Shown here: in pieces, positions 52,729 through 60,863 of the stretch
How the letters are laid out: every line of letters begins with the position of its first letter
Numbering within the stretch: position 1 is the first letter of the stretch
Assembly: GCF_011516925.1 (NCBI RefSeq)
Contig: NZ_WOTG01000006.1
Coordinates: forward strand, 78,971-142,970
Direction of reading: 5' to 3'
Length of the DNA stretch: 64,000 nucleotides
DNA from: Acetobacter fabarum
GTDB taxonomy: Bacteria; Pseudomonadota; Alphaproteobacteria; Acetobacterales; Acetobacteraceae
Position numbers and translations under genes: made by a program
The notes under the pieces: model-generated
The model's database searches: none
What the model was told of the DNA's origin: nothing
Seen by the model: only the letters and a program-made list of their open reading frames with translations

Positions 52729-53250
52729 ATGCGTGTATTCAAGGCCGGAGGGGTTTCTGCCCTTTTTGCAACAACTGTTCTGGCGGCGTCCGTATCCTTT
52801 GCACAAGCGCATGCTCAAAGTGACATTGTAAGGCATAACGAAGCCACTTTTCCTATTGCTTCAGCTATTGAAGTGCCTGCTGGTTCTTCCACCATCTACC
52901 TGAGCGGCATGGGCGCCCCTGTCGTCAATACGAAAGCACCCCAGAAAAGTCTGGAAGCGTATGGTGACATGGCCACACAGACGGAAGGGGCTCTCAAACG
53001 AATAGAGGAGACACTTGCAGGCATGGGGCTGACCATGGGCGACGTAGTGCAGATGCATGTTTTCATGGTGGCAGACGCAAAAACCAAAAAGCTTGATTTT
53101 GAAGGCATGATGAAAGGCTACACGAAGTTTTTTGGCACCGCGTCACAGCCCAACCTGCCGGTTCGCTCTGCTTTTGGTGTTGCGCAACTCGCCAACCCAG
53201 GGTGGCTGGTAGAAATTGAGGTTACCGCAGTCAGGCCGGCTCACCACTAA
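52729..53250 (+). CDS. Secreted RidA/YjgF-family protein
   Basis: 173 residues. A signal peptide ('GVSALFATTVLAASVSFAQAHA') is fused to a complete Rid domain: 'PAGSSTIYLSGMGAPVVN', 'QTEGALKRIEETLAGMGLTMGDVVQMHVFM' and 'NLPVRSAFGVAQLANPGWLVEIEVTAV'. The imine-deaminating Arg ('PVRSAFGV') and Glu ('LVEIE') are conserved. RidA hydrolyses reactive enamine/imine intermediates and is normally cytoplasmic; export here, 4 bp after the cytochrome gene, implies that it clears the imine made by the periplasmic oxidase. Confidence 0.92.
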   Translation: MRVFKAGGVSALFATTVLAASVSFAQAHAQSDIVRHNEATFPIASAIEVPAGSSTIYLSGMGAPVVNTKAPQKSLEAYGDMATQTEGALKRIEETLAGMGLTMGDVVQMHVFMVADAKTKKLDFEGMMKGYTKFFGTASQPNLPVRSAFGVAQLANPGWLVEIEVTAVRPAHH

Positions 53251-53856
53251 CAACGCAAGACATGCTCACAAGTCGAGAGAGTTGTGGGCATGTCAAAAAT
53301 CGTATTTTGGTTCATAATTGTCTGGTTAAATTAAGATCAAAAGCAATACACTCTCATTGCGATAATGACCATAATCCTGCTTAATCAATAATATTGCTGT
53401 AGATTAAAGCCTTCACAAATAATCTCGATTTTATCACCACTTTGTATTTCCATTTGTATGCACAATCCCCCATCGATGTCATACGCTTTAACTTCATTTA
53501 TCGAGACACTTGCACCCCATGGGTGTTTTCTGGGGCAGGTCAGTTTTTGACTCTATCTGCCACCAAGATTACTGGCTCCTCCCCAGTATTGAGACGACAA
53601 GACAACAAACCCGATCGCCAATCCAACGTTAACTGGATTAAGCTAGAATCATGCAATTCACTTAACTTCACATTAACTCCTATAAAAAACGGGATTCCGG
53701 AAATCCTAGTGGAATTGAATGTTTATTAATGCCGGGAAGTGTCCCAAAAGCACTCTTTATGTTTACCTATAGAAAATTAGAAGAAACTCTGCCCCTCTCG
53801 TCTGGCTACAGACCAGATTAGACTGTATTAGAACTTCATCAAGCCATGGCGGTAGG
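53251..53856. other. AT-rich intergenic region
   Basis: 606 bp, markedly richer in A/T than the flanks. It begins with the hairpin at 53259-53294. The only long frame (53442-53729) has no recognisable protein signature and no Shine-Dalgarno, so it is not called. No transposase fragment or repeat was identified. Confidence 0.5.
53259..53294 (+). terminator. Hairpin downstream of the amine-oxidation genes
   Basis: GACATGCTCACAA (53259-53271) pairs with TTGTGGGCATGTC (53282-53294), 13 bp with one T-G pair and a 10-nt loop, 9 bp past the RidA stop. An A-run, not a T-run, follows, so it may protect the mRNA end rather than terminate strictly. Confidence 0.55.
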
Positions 53857-54174
53857 ATGAATAAATTGGATTACAAGCCTTTCCCCAAGTTCATCAAAGA
53901 GTTCGTCGAACAGAATATTAAAGTCGATTGGGGGGACTTGGCATGGGCCTTGTCTAACCACTGGCTTGATGTGAGCTCAATTGCAGAATTAGCTGAGGTT
54001 CTCGCTCTGAGAAATGAATATTTATATACTTCATTAGCTATCGCTAGAATAAACAATGATGAACCAGCCCTAAAGACATTGGTCTTTCAGCAAGCGCAGA
54101 AATATACGGTTCCCGATGAATTGGTCCGCGAACGCTGGATGTTATTAGCTGTAAGATGGTTTACCTTTAGCTGA
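53857..54174 (+). CDS. Small protein, possibly DUF2247-like; doubtful gene
   Basis: 105 residues. 'FIKEFVEQNIKVDWGDLAWALSNHWLDVSSIAELAEVLAL' resembles the start of DUF2247-type proteins (helical, about 160-170 aa), so this may be a shortened copy. The start ATG has only 'GGTAGG' directly upstream, which is a poor ribosome site. Base composition is AT-rich, like the preceding 600 bp, suggesting an imported remnant. It ends 2 bp from the convergent Lrp gene stop. Confidence 0.4.
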   Translation: MNKLDYKPFPKFIKEFVEQNIKVDWGDLAWALSNHWLDVSSIAELAEVLALRNEYLYTSLAIARINNDEPALKTLVFQQAQKYTVPDELVRERWMLLAVRWFTFS

Positions 54175-54176
54175 CA

Positions 54177-54659
54177 TTAGGGAATAACGATCTCGCTACC
54201 TGATTTCACCCGGTCCAGTGTGATAAGAGAACGGTATTTGGCTATAAAATCATTTTGAGCAAAAATTCTACGCGTTATTTGTTCATATGCCTTCACATCG
54301 GCAGTAACGATAATTAGTACAAAACTAATACCGCCGGTTACGTAATAACATTGCTGAACTTCAGGCGTTGATTTAAATAGATTTTTTGCCAAATCTACAG
54401 TTTCTATACGTTCATCCCTTAGATGAACTTCAACAATAGCCGTAATGTTCATATCAACAGCATGCACATCTAGGACAGCAGAATTTTGCTTGATAATGCC
54501 GCTCTTTTCCATAGCGGCAATACGTCTTTGCACAGCGGCTGCTGAAAGATGAACAATATCCGCAATCTGCCGTTGCGGTGTTTTATTGTCTTTTTGAACA
54601 ATGCGCAGGATTGCCCTGTCAAACTTGTCCAGTGGTTTCGTGATGGTCTTTTTATTCAT
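54177..54659 (-). CDS. Lrp/AsnC-family regulator
   Basis: 160 residues. HTH 'FDRAILRIVQKDNKTPQRQIADIVHLSAAAVQRRIAAMEKSGII' followed by a RAM domain ('NITAIVEVHLRDERIETVDLAKNLFKSTPEVQQCYYVTGGISFVLIIVTADVKAYEQ'). It is a full-length Lrp/AsnC protein, divergent (89 bp) from a DMT exporter. That pairing commonly means amino-acid-responsive control of an amino-acid exporter. Confidence 0.9.
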   Translation of the reverse strand: MNKKTITKPLDKFDRAILRIVQKDNKTPQRQIADIVHLSAAAVQRRIAAMEKSGIIKQNSAVLDVHAVDMNITAIVEVHLRDERIETVDLAKNLFKSTPEVQQCYYVTGGISFVLIIVTADVKAYEQITRRIFAQNDFIAKYRSLITLDRVKSGSEIVIP

Positions 54660-54747
54660 AAGTGAGTTTTTGTTGCATTTTAAGGGTAAATCAAGAGCAC
54701 AAAAATCATTTTCTCGGTGATATGTCTCCTTTTAAGGAGATAACGTT

Positions 54748-55743
54748 GTGAGCAGTGTGGAAACAGAAAAGCGCCTTCAAAGCATCCACAATATCCCTTT
54801 GGGCACGTTATGCGGTGTTGGTGCAGGTGCATTATGGGGGTTGGTATTTCTTGCCCCCGAACTTGTGCGAGATTTTACTCCTCTTGAACTGGCTATAGGG
54901 CGCTTTCTAGCCTACGGGATAATTGCTTTTGTAGTCATTATCCCCCGTTGGCCCATACTCACATCAAGCCTTGACAAACAGGACTGGCGCGCTCTTTTCT
55001 GGCTTTCTCTATTTGGAAATACTTTATATTATATTCTACTTTCCAAAGCAATACAGAGTTGTGGGATAGCATTGACCTCCTTGGTAATAGGATTTCTTCC
55101 TGTCGCCGTCACGATTATTGGGAGCCGCGACAAAGAGGCCATCCCTCTTATAACTCTCTTCCCATCACTTCTTCTGTGTTGCGCAGGTGCAGTTTGTATT
55201 GGCTGGCAAGCCCTTAGAGCGCCTGAGGCGACACATCAGACGAGTATGGGGTTGTTATGGTCCGTTGCCGCACTTTTGTCTTGGACCACCTATGCCGTCG
55301 GCAATAGTCGCAGTCTTGCCCGCCTAAGCACAGTATCAATTCATGATTGGAACCTTCTTGTGGGTCTTGTAACTGGCGCTCAGGCCATTTGTCTTATCCC
55401 CGTTGCGCTCCTCCTTGGCCACTTAAAGCACGATCTCACCTCATGGGGTAGGTTTGTGGAGGTCTCTACCGCAGTTGCAATCATTGCCTCCTTTTTTGGC
55501 AATGTTTTATGGAACCAAATGAGCCGTTTACTTCCTTTGACCATGACGGGACAGATGATTCTTTTTGAAACGCTTTTTGCCCTTATCTACGGTTTTCTCT
55601 GGGAACATCGGTGGCCGCGTCCCATTGAAGTGGCCGCATTTACATTCATTGTTTGCAGTGTAATGACATGTGTATCAGTGCATCGAAAACATCATCGCGA
55701 TCTCAATAACGCTGCAACAGCATCACACAAAAGTGGAGTATAA
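54748..55743 (+). CDS. EamA/DMT-family transporter
   Basis: 331 residues with ten helices in two EamA repeats. 'LCGVGAGALWGLVFLAPELVRDFTPLELAIGRFLAYGIIAFVVII' is the first repeat; 'LLWSVAALLSWTTYAVGNSRSLARL' starts the second. It probably exports an amino acid or related metabolite. The start is GTG with a perfect AAGGAGA 6 nt upstream. Divergent from the Lrp/AsnC gene, its likely regulator, and directly followed by csaA. Confidence 0.88.
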   Translation: MSSVETEKRLQSIHNIPLGTLCGVGAGALWGLVFLAPELVRDFTPLELAIGRFLAYGIIAFVVIIPRWPILTSSLDKQDWRALFWLSLFGNTLYYILLSKAIQSCGIALTSLVIGFLPVAVTIIGSRDKEAIPLITLFPSLLLCCAGAVCIGWQALRAPEATHQTSMGLLWSVAALLSWTTYAVGNSRSLARLSTVSIHDWNLLVGLVTGAQAICLIPVALLLGHLKHDLTSWGRFVEVSTAVAIIASFFGNVLWNQMSRLLPLTMTGQMILFETLFALIYGFLWEHRWPRPIEVAAFTFIVCSVMTCVSVHRKHHRDLNNAATASHKSGV

Positions 55744-55747
55744 AATT

Positions 55748-56086
55748 GTGACACTCATTTCTTTCGATGATTTTCAGAAGACTGATATTCGCGTAGGTAC
55801 CATAATTGAAGTTGAACCTTTTCCAGAAGCACGGAAACCGGCATGGAAACTGAAGATTGATTTTGGCCCTGACATTGGATTAAAAAAATCTAGTGCTCAA
55901 ATTACGGATTTATATACTTCTGTTGATTTAATTGGCCGACAAGTGGCCTGTGTTGTGAATCTCGCACCTCGACAGATTGGGCCGTTTATTTCGGAAGTCT
56001 TGACGCTTGGGTTTTATGATACCCAGAAGAACGTCGTGCTGATTGAACCTGAACGTCAAGTCCCCAATGGTAGTCGATTGTTTTAA
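55748..56086 (+). CDS. csaA: CsaA-like tRNA-binding-domain protein
   Basis: 112 residues forming a single OB-fold tRNA-binding domain: 'FDDFQKTDIRVGTIIEVEPFPEARKPAWKLKIDFG', 'KKSSAQITDLYTSVDLIGRQVACVVNLAPRQIGPFISEVLTLGF', close to the full length of CsaA (about 110 aa). CsaA binds tRNA and has export-chaperone activity in Bacillus. GTG 55748 gives the standard N-terminus; earlier codons overlap the transporter gene. Only 4 bp after the DMT gene. Confidence 0.9.
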   Translation: MTLISFDDFQKTDIRVGTIIEVEPFPEARKPAWKLKIDFGPDIGLKKSSAQITDLYTSVDLIGRQVACVVNLAPRQIGPFISEVLTLGFYDTQKNVVLIEPERQVPNGSRLF

Positions 56087-56162
56087 CAAACAAACCTTAC
56101 CTAATAATTTCCCCCCCCCCTGAAGCAGACAGGAGGCAAGCGCCTACAGTCCGGGCATTTGT

Positions 56163-56984
56163 TTATAAGTTCCGAAAACGGACCGGCGACATCCCCATCA
56201 GGTTCGTAAACGCTTTTGCGAATGCACTAAGGGATGCGTAACCGACACCAGCTGCCACATCCGTTACCCGTTGCCCTTCGGCAAGCAGGTTTGCTGCGTG
56301 GAAGAGACGGGCCTGAGCGATCCACTCCTGCCATGTCATGCCAGTTTCTGCATGGAAATGGCGGCGGAAACTACGTTCCGACATTCCAGCATGATGCAAC
56401 ATCAAGCTCAGATTTACCTGCCCGGGGCGGGCAAGGGCTGCGTCCATAGCCCTCACGATAGACGGGTGGGTGGCACGCGGTAGCGTGAAAACCCGTGTAG
56501 TTTTCGCCTGCATTTGCTCCATACAGAGCAAACCAACGGTTTGAAAAAAACTTCGGGCAATGGGATCATGTTCAGTTGAGCCGGGCTGCCAACGCACAGT
56601 GTGGAGCAACATCTCCTGCAACATGGTCGTTATGGGGAATGTGTGGATATGCTCCATGTGGCCATGCGGGAAATACGCCGGATCAAAATAGACGGAAACA
56701 CCGTCCAGATCTCGGATCATGGTCCGATGGCGTGTTTCTGCCGGAATCCATACGGCATGCGCCGCGGGTAACAGATGATGTCCGTCCGGACCCTCGATCT
56801 GTGTCGTGCCGCGTCTTGCATATGTAATCTGGTGGCATGGATGCGCGTGCCAGTCATAAAAGATGGCGGAAGATGGATTACGGAATGCAAAGCCGGGCCT
56901 CCCCGGGCCATCCAGCCTGTTCTCGACAAGAACACCTTGTGTCTCTCTGGAGGTCAGGTTTTTCATTGGCCGGTATCCGCTCAT
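56163..56984 (-). CDS. AraC-family regulator with N-terminal cupin
   Basis: 273 residues. N-terminal cupin sensor ('WHAHPCHQITYARRGTTQIEGPDGHHLLPAAHAVWIPAETRH') and C-terminal double HTH ('VNLSLMLHHAGMSERSFRRHFHAETGMTWQEWIAQARLFHAANLLAEGQRVTDVAAGVGYASLSAFAKAF'). It belongs to the NimR/YdgC-like subgroup that usually represses a neighbouring transporter or enzyme gene. ATG 56984 or 56966. Divergent from the methyltransferase gene by about 70-90 bp. A run of ten C residues (56111-56120) lies downstream. Confidence 0.9.
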   Translation of the reverse strand: MSGYRPMKNLTSRETQGVLVENRLDGPGRPGFAFRNPSSAIFYDWHAHPCHQITYARRGTTQIEGPDGHHLLPAAHAVWIPAETRHRTMIRDLDGVSVYFDPAYFPHGHMEHIHTFPITTMLQEMLLHTVRWQPGSTEHDPIARSFFQTVGLLCMEQMQAKTTRVFTLPRATHPSIVRAMDAALARPGQVNLSLMLHHAGMSERSFRRHFHAETGMTWQEWIAQARLFHAANLLAEGQRVTDVAAGVGYASLSAFAKAFTNLMGMSPVRFRNL

Positions 56985-57054
56985 TTATGGCCGGATGGCG
57001 TTAGACGGCCACCCGTCCTTTCCTTATCCTGAAACGCCAAGGAAAGGAATAGAG

Positions 57055-57846
57055 ATGTCTGCTTCACGCACACCGCATGATACCCGGATCGTTGACCAGT
57101 TTACACGCTGGGCAAAACCATTTGCCGAATTGGCTATTCACGCAGAGACGGAAAGCATGGCCCAGACGCTTGCTGCCTGCGCAGTTACCAAAGACATGAA
57201 GGTGCTTGATGTCGCCTGCGGTCCAGGGATTGTCGCGTGTGAACTGGCCCGCGTTGGCGCAGAGGTCACAGGCATCGACCTGACCCCCGCCATGATCGAA
57301 CAGGCACGCTTGCGTGCGGACAGGGAGAACGTGAGGGTGGCGTATCATATTGGCAATGCGCTGCATTTACCGTTTCAGGCCAACAGTTTCGACCGGGTCG
57401 TGACACGCTACAGCTTTCACCACATGCAAGAACCCGAGAAAGTTCTGGCGGAAATGGTAAGAGTCTGCCGTCCCGGTGGCCGGGTCATTGTGATTGACGC
57501 CACCCCTACTCCGGAATGCCAGAAAAACTATGACCGTGCGGAAACGCTCCGTGATCCTTCGCATACAAGCGCCCTGACACTGCATCAGTTACTCTCGCTG
57601 GGAACTGATGCAGGCCTCTCGCCTGTTGTGGTACATCAATATCGCCTTGCGTCCTGTTTGCAGGATCAAGTCGCGCCAGAGGACTGGAGTGCTCTGGAAG
57701 CGATGTTTGCCAAGGATATTGCAGAAGGGCAGGATCATCTGGGCATGGGCGCATGGGAAGATGCAGACGGGATCCATTTCTATTTCCCTGTCTCAATCGT
57801 GGCATGGAGCAAAAGCAGGCATGAAAAGCCCCTCCCCTGCTTTTGA
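57055..57846 (+). CDS. Class I SAM-dependent methyltransferase (UbiE-like)
   Basis: 263 residues. Motif I 'MKVLDVACGPGIVACELARVGAEVTGIDLTPAMIEQAR', motif II-III 'FDRVVTRYSFHHMQEPEKVLAEMVRVCRPGGRVIVIDATP' are canonical for small-molecule methyltransferases of the UbiE/YcgJ group. The substrate is unknown. ATG 57055 is preceded by AAGGAAAGGAA; the frame stays open into the AraC gene but without a start signal. Likely under control of the divergent AraC regulator. Confidence 0.85.
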   Translation: MSASRTPHDTRIVDQFTRWAKPFAELAIHAETESMAQTLAACAVTKDMKVLDVACGPGIVACELARVGAEVTGIDLTPAMIEQARLRADRENVRVAYHIGNALHLPFQANSFDRVVTRYSFHHMQEPEKVLAEMVRVCRPGGRVIVIDATPTPECQKNYDRAETLRDPSHTSALTLHQLLSLGTDAGLSPVVVHQYRLASCLQDQVAPEDWSALEAMFAKDIAEGQDHLGMGAWEDADGIHFYFPVSIVAWSKSRHEKPLPCF

Positions 57847-57863
57847 GAGAAAGAGCTATCAAC

Positions 57864-59138
57864 TCACTCCGCAGCAACAACAGCGCCCTGCGCTGGGGAC
57901 CGCCCGATCCGCAGCGCCATGAGCGCGGCGGCTACCCCGGCAAACCCGGCCATTACCAGCATGTCACGATAGTTTCCCTGTGCCTGCCGCAACACACCTG
58001 CAAGCGATGCCGCGATGGCCGCGCCGATTTGATGGCCGAACACGATCCACCCGAATACAACCGGTGCTCGTGCCTCGCCGAATGCGGCGTTGGCGAGACG
58101 CAACGTTGGCGGTACCGTAGCGATCCAGTCCAGGCCGTAGAAAACGCCGAATAGCGTCAGGCTTGCACCATGAAAGTCTACGAACGGCAGCGCCATCAGC
58201 GACAGGCCGCGCAGTCCGTAATAAGCAAAAAGTAACCGCCGCGCATCCACTCGATCAGTGAGCCAGCCCGAGGCAGTGGTGCCGAACAGGTCAAAGAACC
58301 CCATGAGCGCGAGATACCCTGCCGCCGGAACCGCGCCGATGCCGTGATCAGCGCAGATCGCGATAAAATGCGTGCCGATCAACCCGTTTGTCGTGAATCC
58401 GCACACGAAGAACGTCAGGAACAACAGCCAGAAATCCCGCGTGCCCATCGCCTCACGCAGCGCCAACACCGCAATGCGCAACGGATGACCCGACGGACGC
58501 GCGGGAGGGACATATCCTTCCTGCGCCCCGTGCGGCACCAGCCCCAGACGCTCGGGGTGCTCTGGCAGGAATAGTGCGACGAGCGGCACAAGACCCAGAC
58601 ACACAACTGTCACAGCAACAATTGGCCCTCGCCAGCCATACGTCTGCGCGAGGGAGGCCAGCACGGGCAGGAACAGCAGCGACCCCGTCGCCGTACTCGC
58701 CGCAAGCAGCCCCATGACCATGCCGCGGCGTGCCACGAACCAGCGGTTAACAACTGTAGCGCCAAGCACCATTGCAACGGCCCCCGTGCCAAAACCGGTC
58801 AGCAGGCCCCAGGTGAGAAAAAATTGCCACGGTGCTGTCATGAACAGCGAAAGCCCGGACGCAGCACCGATCAGCAGGAGTGCCCCGATCAGCGTACGCC
58901 GGATGCCGATCGACTGCATCAGTGCCGCTGAGAACGGCCCCACAAAACCGTAGAGGAAAATACCGAATGCGGCGACCGACGAAACCGTGGCCCTGCTCCA
59001 CCCCAGCTCCATTTGCAGGGGCATCATCAGAACACCGGGTGTTGAACGCACGCCAGCCGATGCCAGCAAGGAAAGAAAGGTGAGTGCCACGACCGCTGTA
59101 AAGACGGTACCCTTGCGGATATGAAGGTTTCTGCTCAT
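57864..59138 (-). CDS. MFS transporter (monocarboxylate-porter-like)
   Basis: 424 residues, 12 helices. 'GWSRATVSSVAAFGIFLYGFVGPFSAALMQSIGIRRTL' is the start typical of the MCT/oxalate-formate-antiporter branch of MFS, and 'GTTASGWLTDRVDARRLLFAYYGLRGLSLMALPF' is the central repeat motif. The substrate is probably a carboxylate. GC-richer than the DNA at 53-56 kb. Divergent from a TetR gene with an operator-like dyad between them. Confidence 0.88.
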   Translation of the reverse strand: MSRNLHIRKGTVFTAVVALTFLSLLASAGVRSTPGVLMMPLQMELGWSRATVSSVAAFGIFLYGFVGPFSAALMQSIGIRRTLIGALLLIGAASGLSLFMTAPWQFFLTWGLLTGFGTGAVAMVLGATVVNRWFVARRGMVMGLLAASTATGSLLFLPVLASLAQTYGWRGPIVAVTVVCLGLVPLVALFLPEHPERLGLVPHGAQEGYVPPARPSGHPLRIAVLALREAMGTRDFWLLFLTFFVCGFTTNGLIGTHFIAICADHGIGAVPAAGYLALMGFFDLFGTTASGWLTDRVDARRLLFAYYGLRGLSLMALPFVDFHGASLTLFGVFYGLDWIATVPPTLRLANAAFGEARAPVVFGWIVFGHQIGAAIAASLAGVLRQAQGNYRDMLVMAGFAGVAAALMALRIGRSPAQGAVVAAE

Positions 59139-59175
59139 ATGACTGACCGGTAAGTTACAATGCGTGCAGCGTAGG

Positions 59176-59187
59176 TACCGGTCGGTA
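59176..59187. promoter_or_regulatory. TACCG-GT-CGGTA dyad, candidate TetR operator
   Basis: A perfect palindrome in the 72-bp gap between the MFS and TetR genes. A second partial copy (ACCGGTAA, 59146-59153) lies 24 bp away on the MFS side. The ACCGGT core is common in TetR-family operators. Confidence 0.55.
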
Positions 59188-59210
59188 ACATCGTCAAGCG
59201 GAAATATGTC

Positions 59211-59783
59211 ATGAAGCGACCCATCACCGGCGTCAGCGCCGCCGAACGTATTCGGGCGTCAGCGCGCGAACTGTTCTACAGCAATGGAATACGCGGCGTT
59301 GGTGTTGAGGAAATCGTGCAGAACGCGGGCGTCACCAAGCCGTCGCTCTACCGCGCTTATGAGTCCAAGGACGGCTTGGCGGCGGTCTATCTTGATGAAT
59401 TTTACCGAACCTGTCGCACACGCTTCGAGGACGCTGAGGCCGCATACCCTGACGATCCACGCGGCCAGATCCTCGCCTATTTCGACGGTCTGGCTGAGCG
59501 GGCCTCCCGTCCGGCCTATCGCGGCTGTGGGCTGACAAACGCAATTCTGGAGTTCCCCGATCACGACCACCCTGTTCGCAGGGAGGCCGCGCGCCTGAAA
59601 CAGGCGATGGCTGACTGGATTGCCTCTCGCGTTGCACTTCTGGGCGCACGAGACCCTGAGTCACTGACCGCCGGTCTGGTATTGCTTATGGAAGGTGTCT
59701 TTGTCGCAGGACAGGCCTTTACCCCACCAGGCCCGGCGGCTCACGCTGGTATGGTAGCCCGCCTCCTCCTGGAGAACGTGTAA
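59211..59783 (+). CDS. TetR-family regulator
   Basis: 190 residues. HTH 'AAERIRASARELFYSNGIRGVGVEEIVQNAGVTKPSLYRAYESKDGLAAVYLDEF' (~10-64), followed by a helical ligand domain ('RGCGLTNAILEFPDHDHPVRREA') as in the AcrR/YxaF-type group. Probably represses the divergent MFS gene and itself through the TACCGGTCGGTA dyad. Confidence 0.92.
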   Translation: MKRPITGVSAAERIRASARELFYSNGIRGVGVEEIVQNAGVTKPSLYRAYESKDGLAAVYLDEFYRTCRTRFEDAEAAYPDDPRGQILAYFDGLAERASRPAYRGCGLTNAILEFPDHDHPVRREAARLKQAMADWIASRVALLGARDPESLTAGLVLLMEGVFVAGQAFTPPGPAAHAGMVARLLLENV

Positions 59784-59898
59784 ATGTTATGAAGCGCCTT
59801 TGGCAGAGAAAACAGCCATTTACGCCAAGAGGTCATGTCGGGTGATCTTTGCTGGCTAGCTCTGCAATGGATATTTTTTGCGAAGCAAGTGCCCGAGC

Positions 59899-60855
59899 TT
59901 AAATATCCAGAACCAGCAGCGGTGATCTCGAGCGTGAGCAGCAAATTGCTATCTGATTGCAGGCCTCACGTTCGGTAGCACTGAGTACAACGTCCTTATG
60001 GTCGGGCACACCCTCCAGAACGCGGGTAAGGCACGCACCACACATGCCCTGCTCGCACGACAGTTCGACGGGAATGCCATTTTCCAACAGGACATGGCCG
60101 ATCGTATCCTCAGCTCCAACCGTGAAGCATTGACCAGACGAAGCAAGCTGCACAACAAACTCGCCCTTGGCCTTGTTGTTCAAACTGCCTACAGGAGACG
60201 CACGAAAGCGTTCACTGTACAACTGAGCTGGTGCCCACCCTGCTTCAGCCACACGTTTTTCCAAAAGCGTGAGAAAACCGTCAGGTCCGCAGGCAATGAT
60301 TGCTGTGTCGGGATCAGGTCGCAGGAGACACTCTGGTACGATCTTTCGAAAACTGGCTCCTTCATCACTGAGATAAAGCGTGGTCACATTTTTTAAATTG
60401 CCTGAACTCACTTCTTCAAGAAAGGCAACAGAGGATCGGCGTCCTTCATAATGGTGCCATTCAACATAACTTTCATCGGTGACAAGGCAACGAGCCATTG
60501 TGATGATCGGCGTAATACCGATCCCTGCGGAAAAGAGAAGGTAGCGCCGGGCATTGGGAATTTCGAACAGGTTGCGTGGCTCCGAGACTGTTACCTTCGC
60601 ACGTACCCGCAGGTCAGTATGAAGGGATAGAGACCCTCCTCGTGAACTTACATCCTTGCGCACACAAATCCGATACACGCGCCGATCCATGGGGGAACTG
60701 CAGAGCGAATATTGCCTGATTTGACCAGAGGGTGTCCGAACATCAATATGCGCTCCTGGAGTAAAAGGGGGCAGCTCATTGCCCTTTGGGCAAATCAGTT
60801 CAATATCGAGATTGTTGTCACCATTGATGCTAATGGCCGAGACGAGCAGTTCCAT
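59899..60855 (-). CDS. Oxygenase reductase (PDR/VanB family, FMN-NAD-2Fe2S)
   Basis: 318 residues with domains in order: flavin domain ('RQYSLCSSPMDRRVYRICVRKD'), NAD domain ('FSAGIGITPIITMARCL', 'IIACGPDGFLTLLEKRV') and a C-terminal plant-type [2Fe-2S] ferredoxin ('SCEQGMCGACLTRVLEG' plus a last Cys in 'AICCSRS'). It passes electrons from NADH to the adjacent Rieske oxygenase (9 bp upstream), as in VanAB-type demethylases. Start ATG 60855. Confidence 0.92.
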   Translation of the reverse strand: MELLVSAISINGDNNLDIELICPKGNELPPFTPGAHIDVRTPSGQIRQYSLCSSPMDRRVYRICVRKDVSSRGGSLSLHTDLRVRAKVTVSEPRNLFEIPNARRYLLFSAGIGITPIITMARCLVTDESYVEWHHYEGRRSSVAFLEEVSSGNLKNVTTLYLSDEGASFRKIVPECLLRPDPDTAIIACGPDGFLTLLEKRVAEAGWAPAQLYSERFRASPVGSLNNKAKGEFVVQLASSGQCFTVGAEDTIGHVLLENGIPVELSCEQGMCGACLTRVLEGVPDHKDVVLSATEREACNQIAICCSRSRSPLLVLDI

Positions 60856-60863
60856 GGCAGGTA

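Noticed and set aside
53442..53729. 95-codon frame in the AT-rich gap
   Set aside because: No Shine-Dalgarno, no recognisable motif, composition like non-coding DNA.
56111..56120. Run of ten C residues between csaA and the AraC gene
   Set aside because: A phase-variation tract was considered, but it lies between two convergent 3' ends and not in a promoter or coding sequence, so no switching role is apparent.
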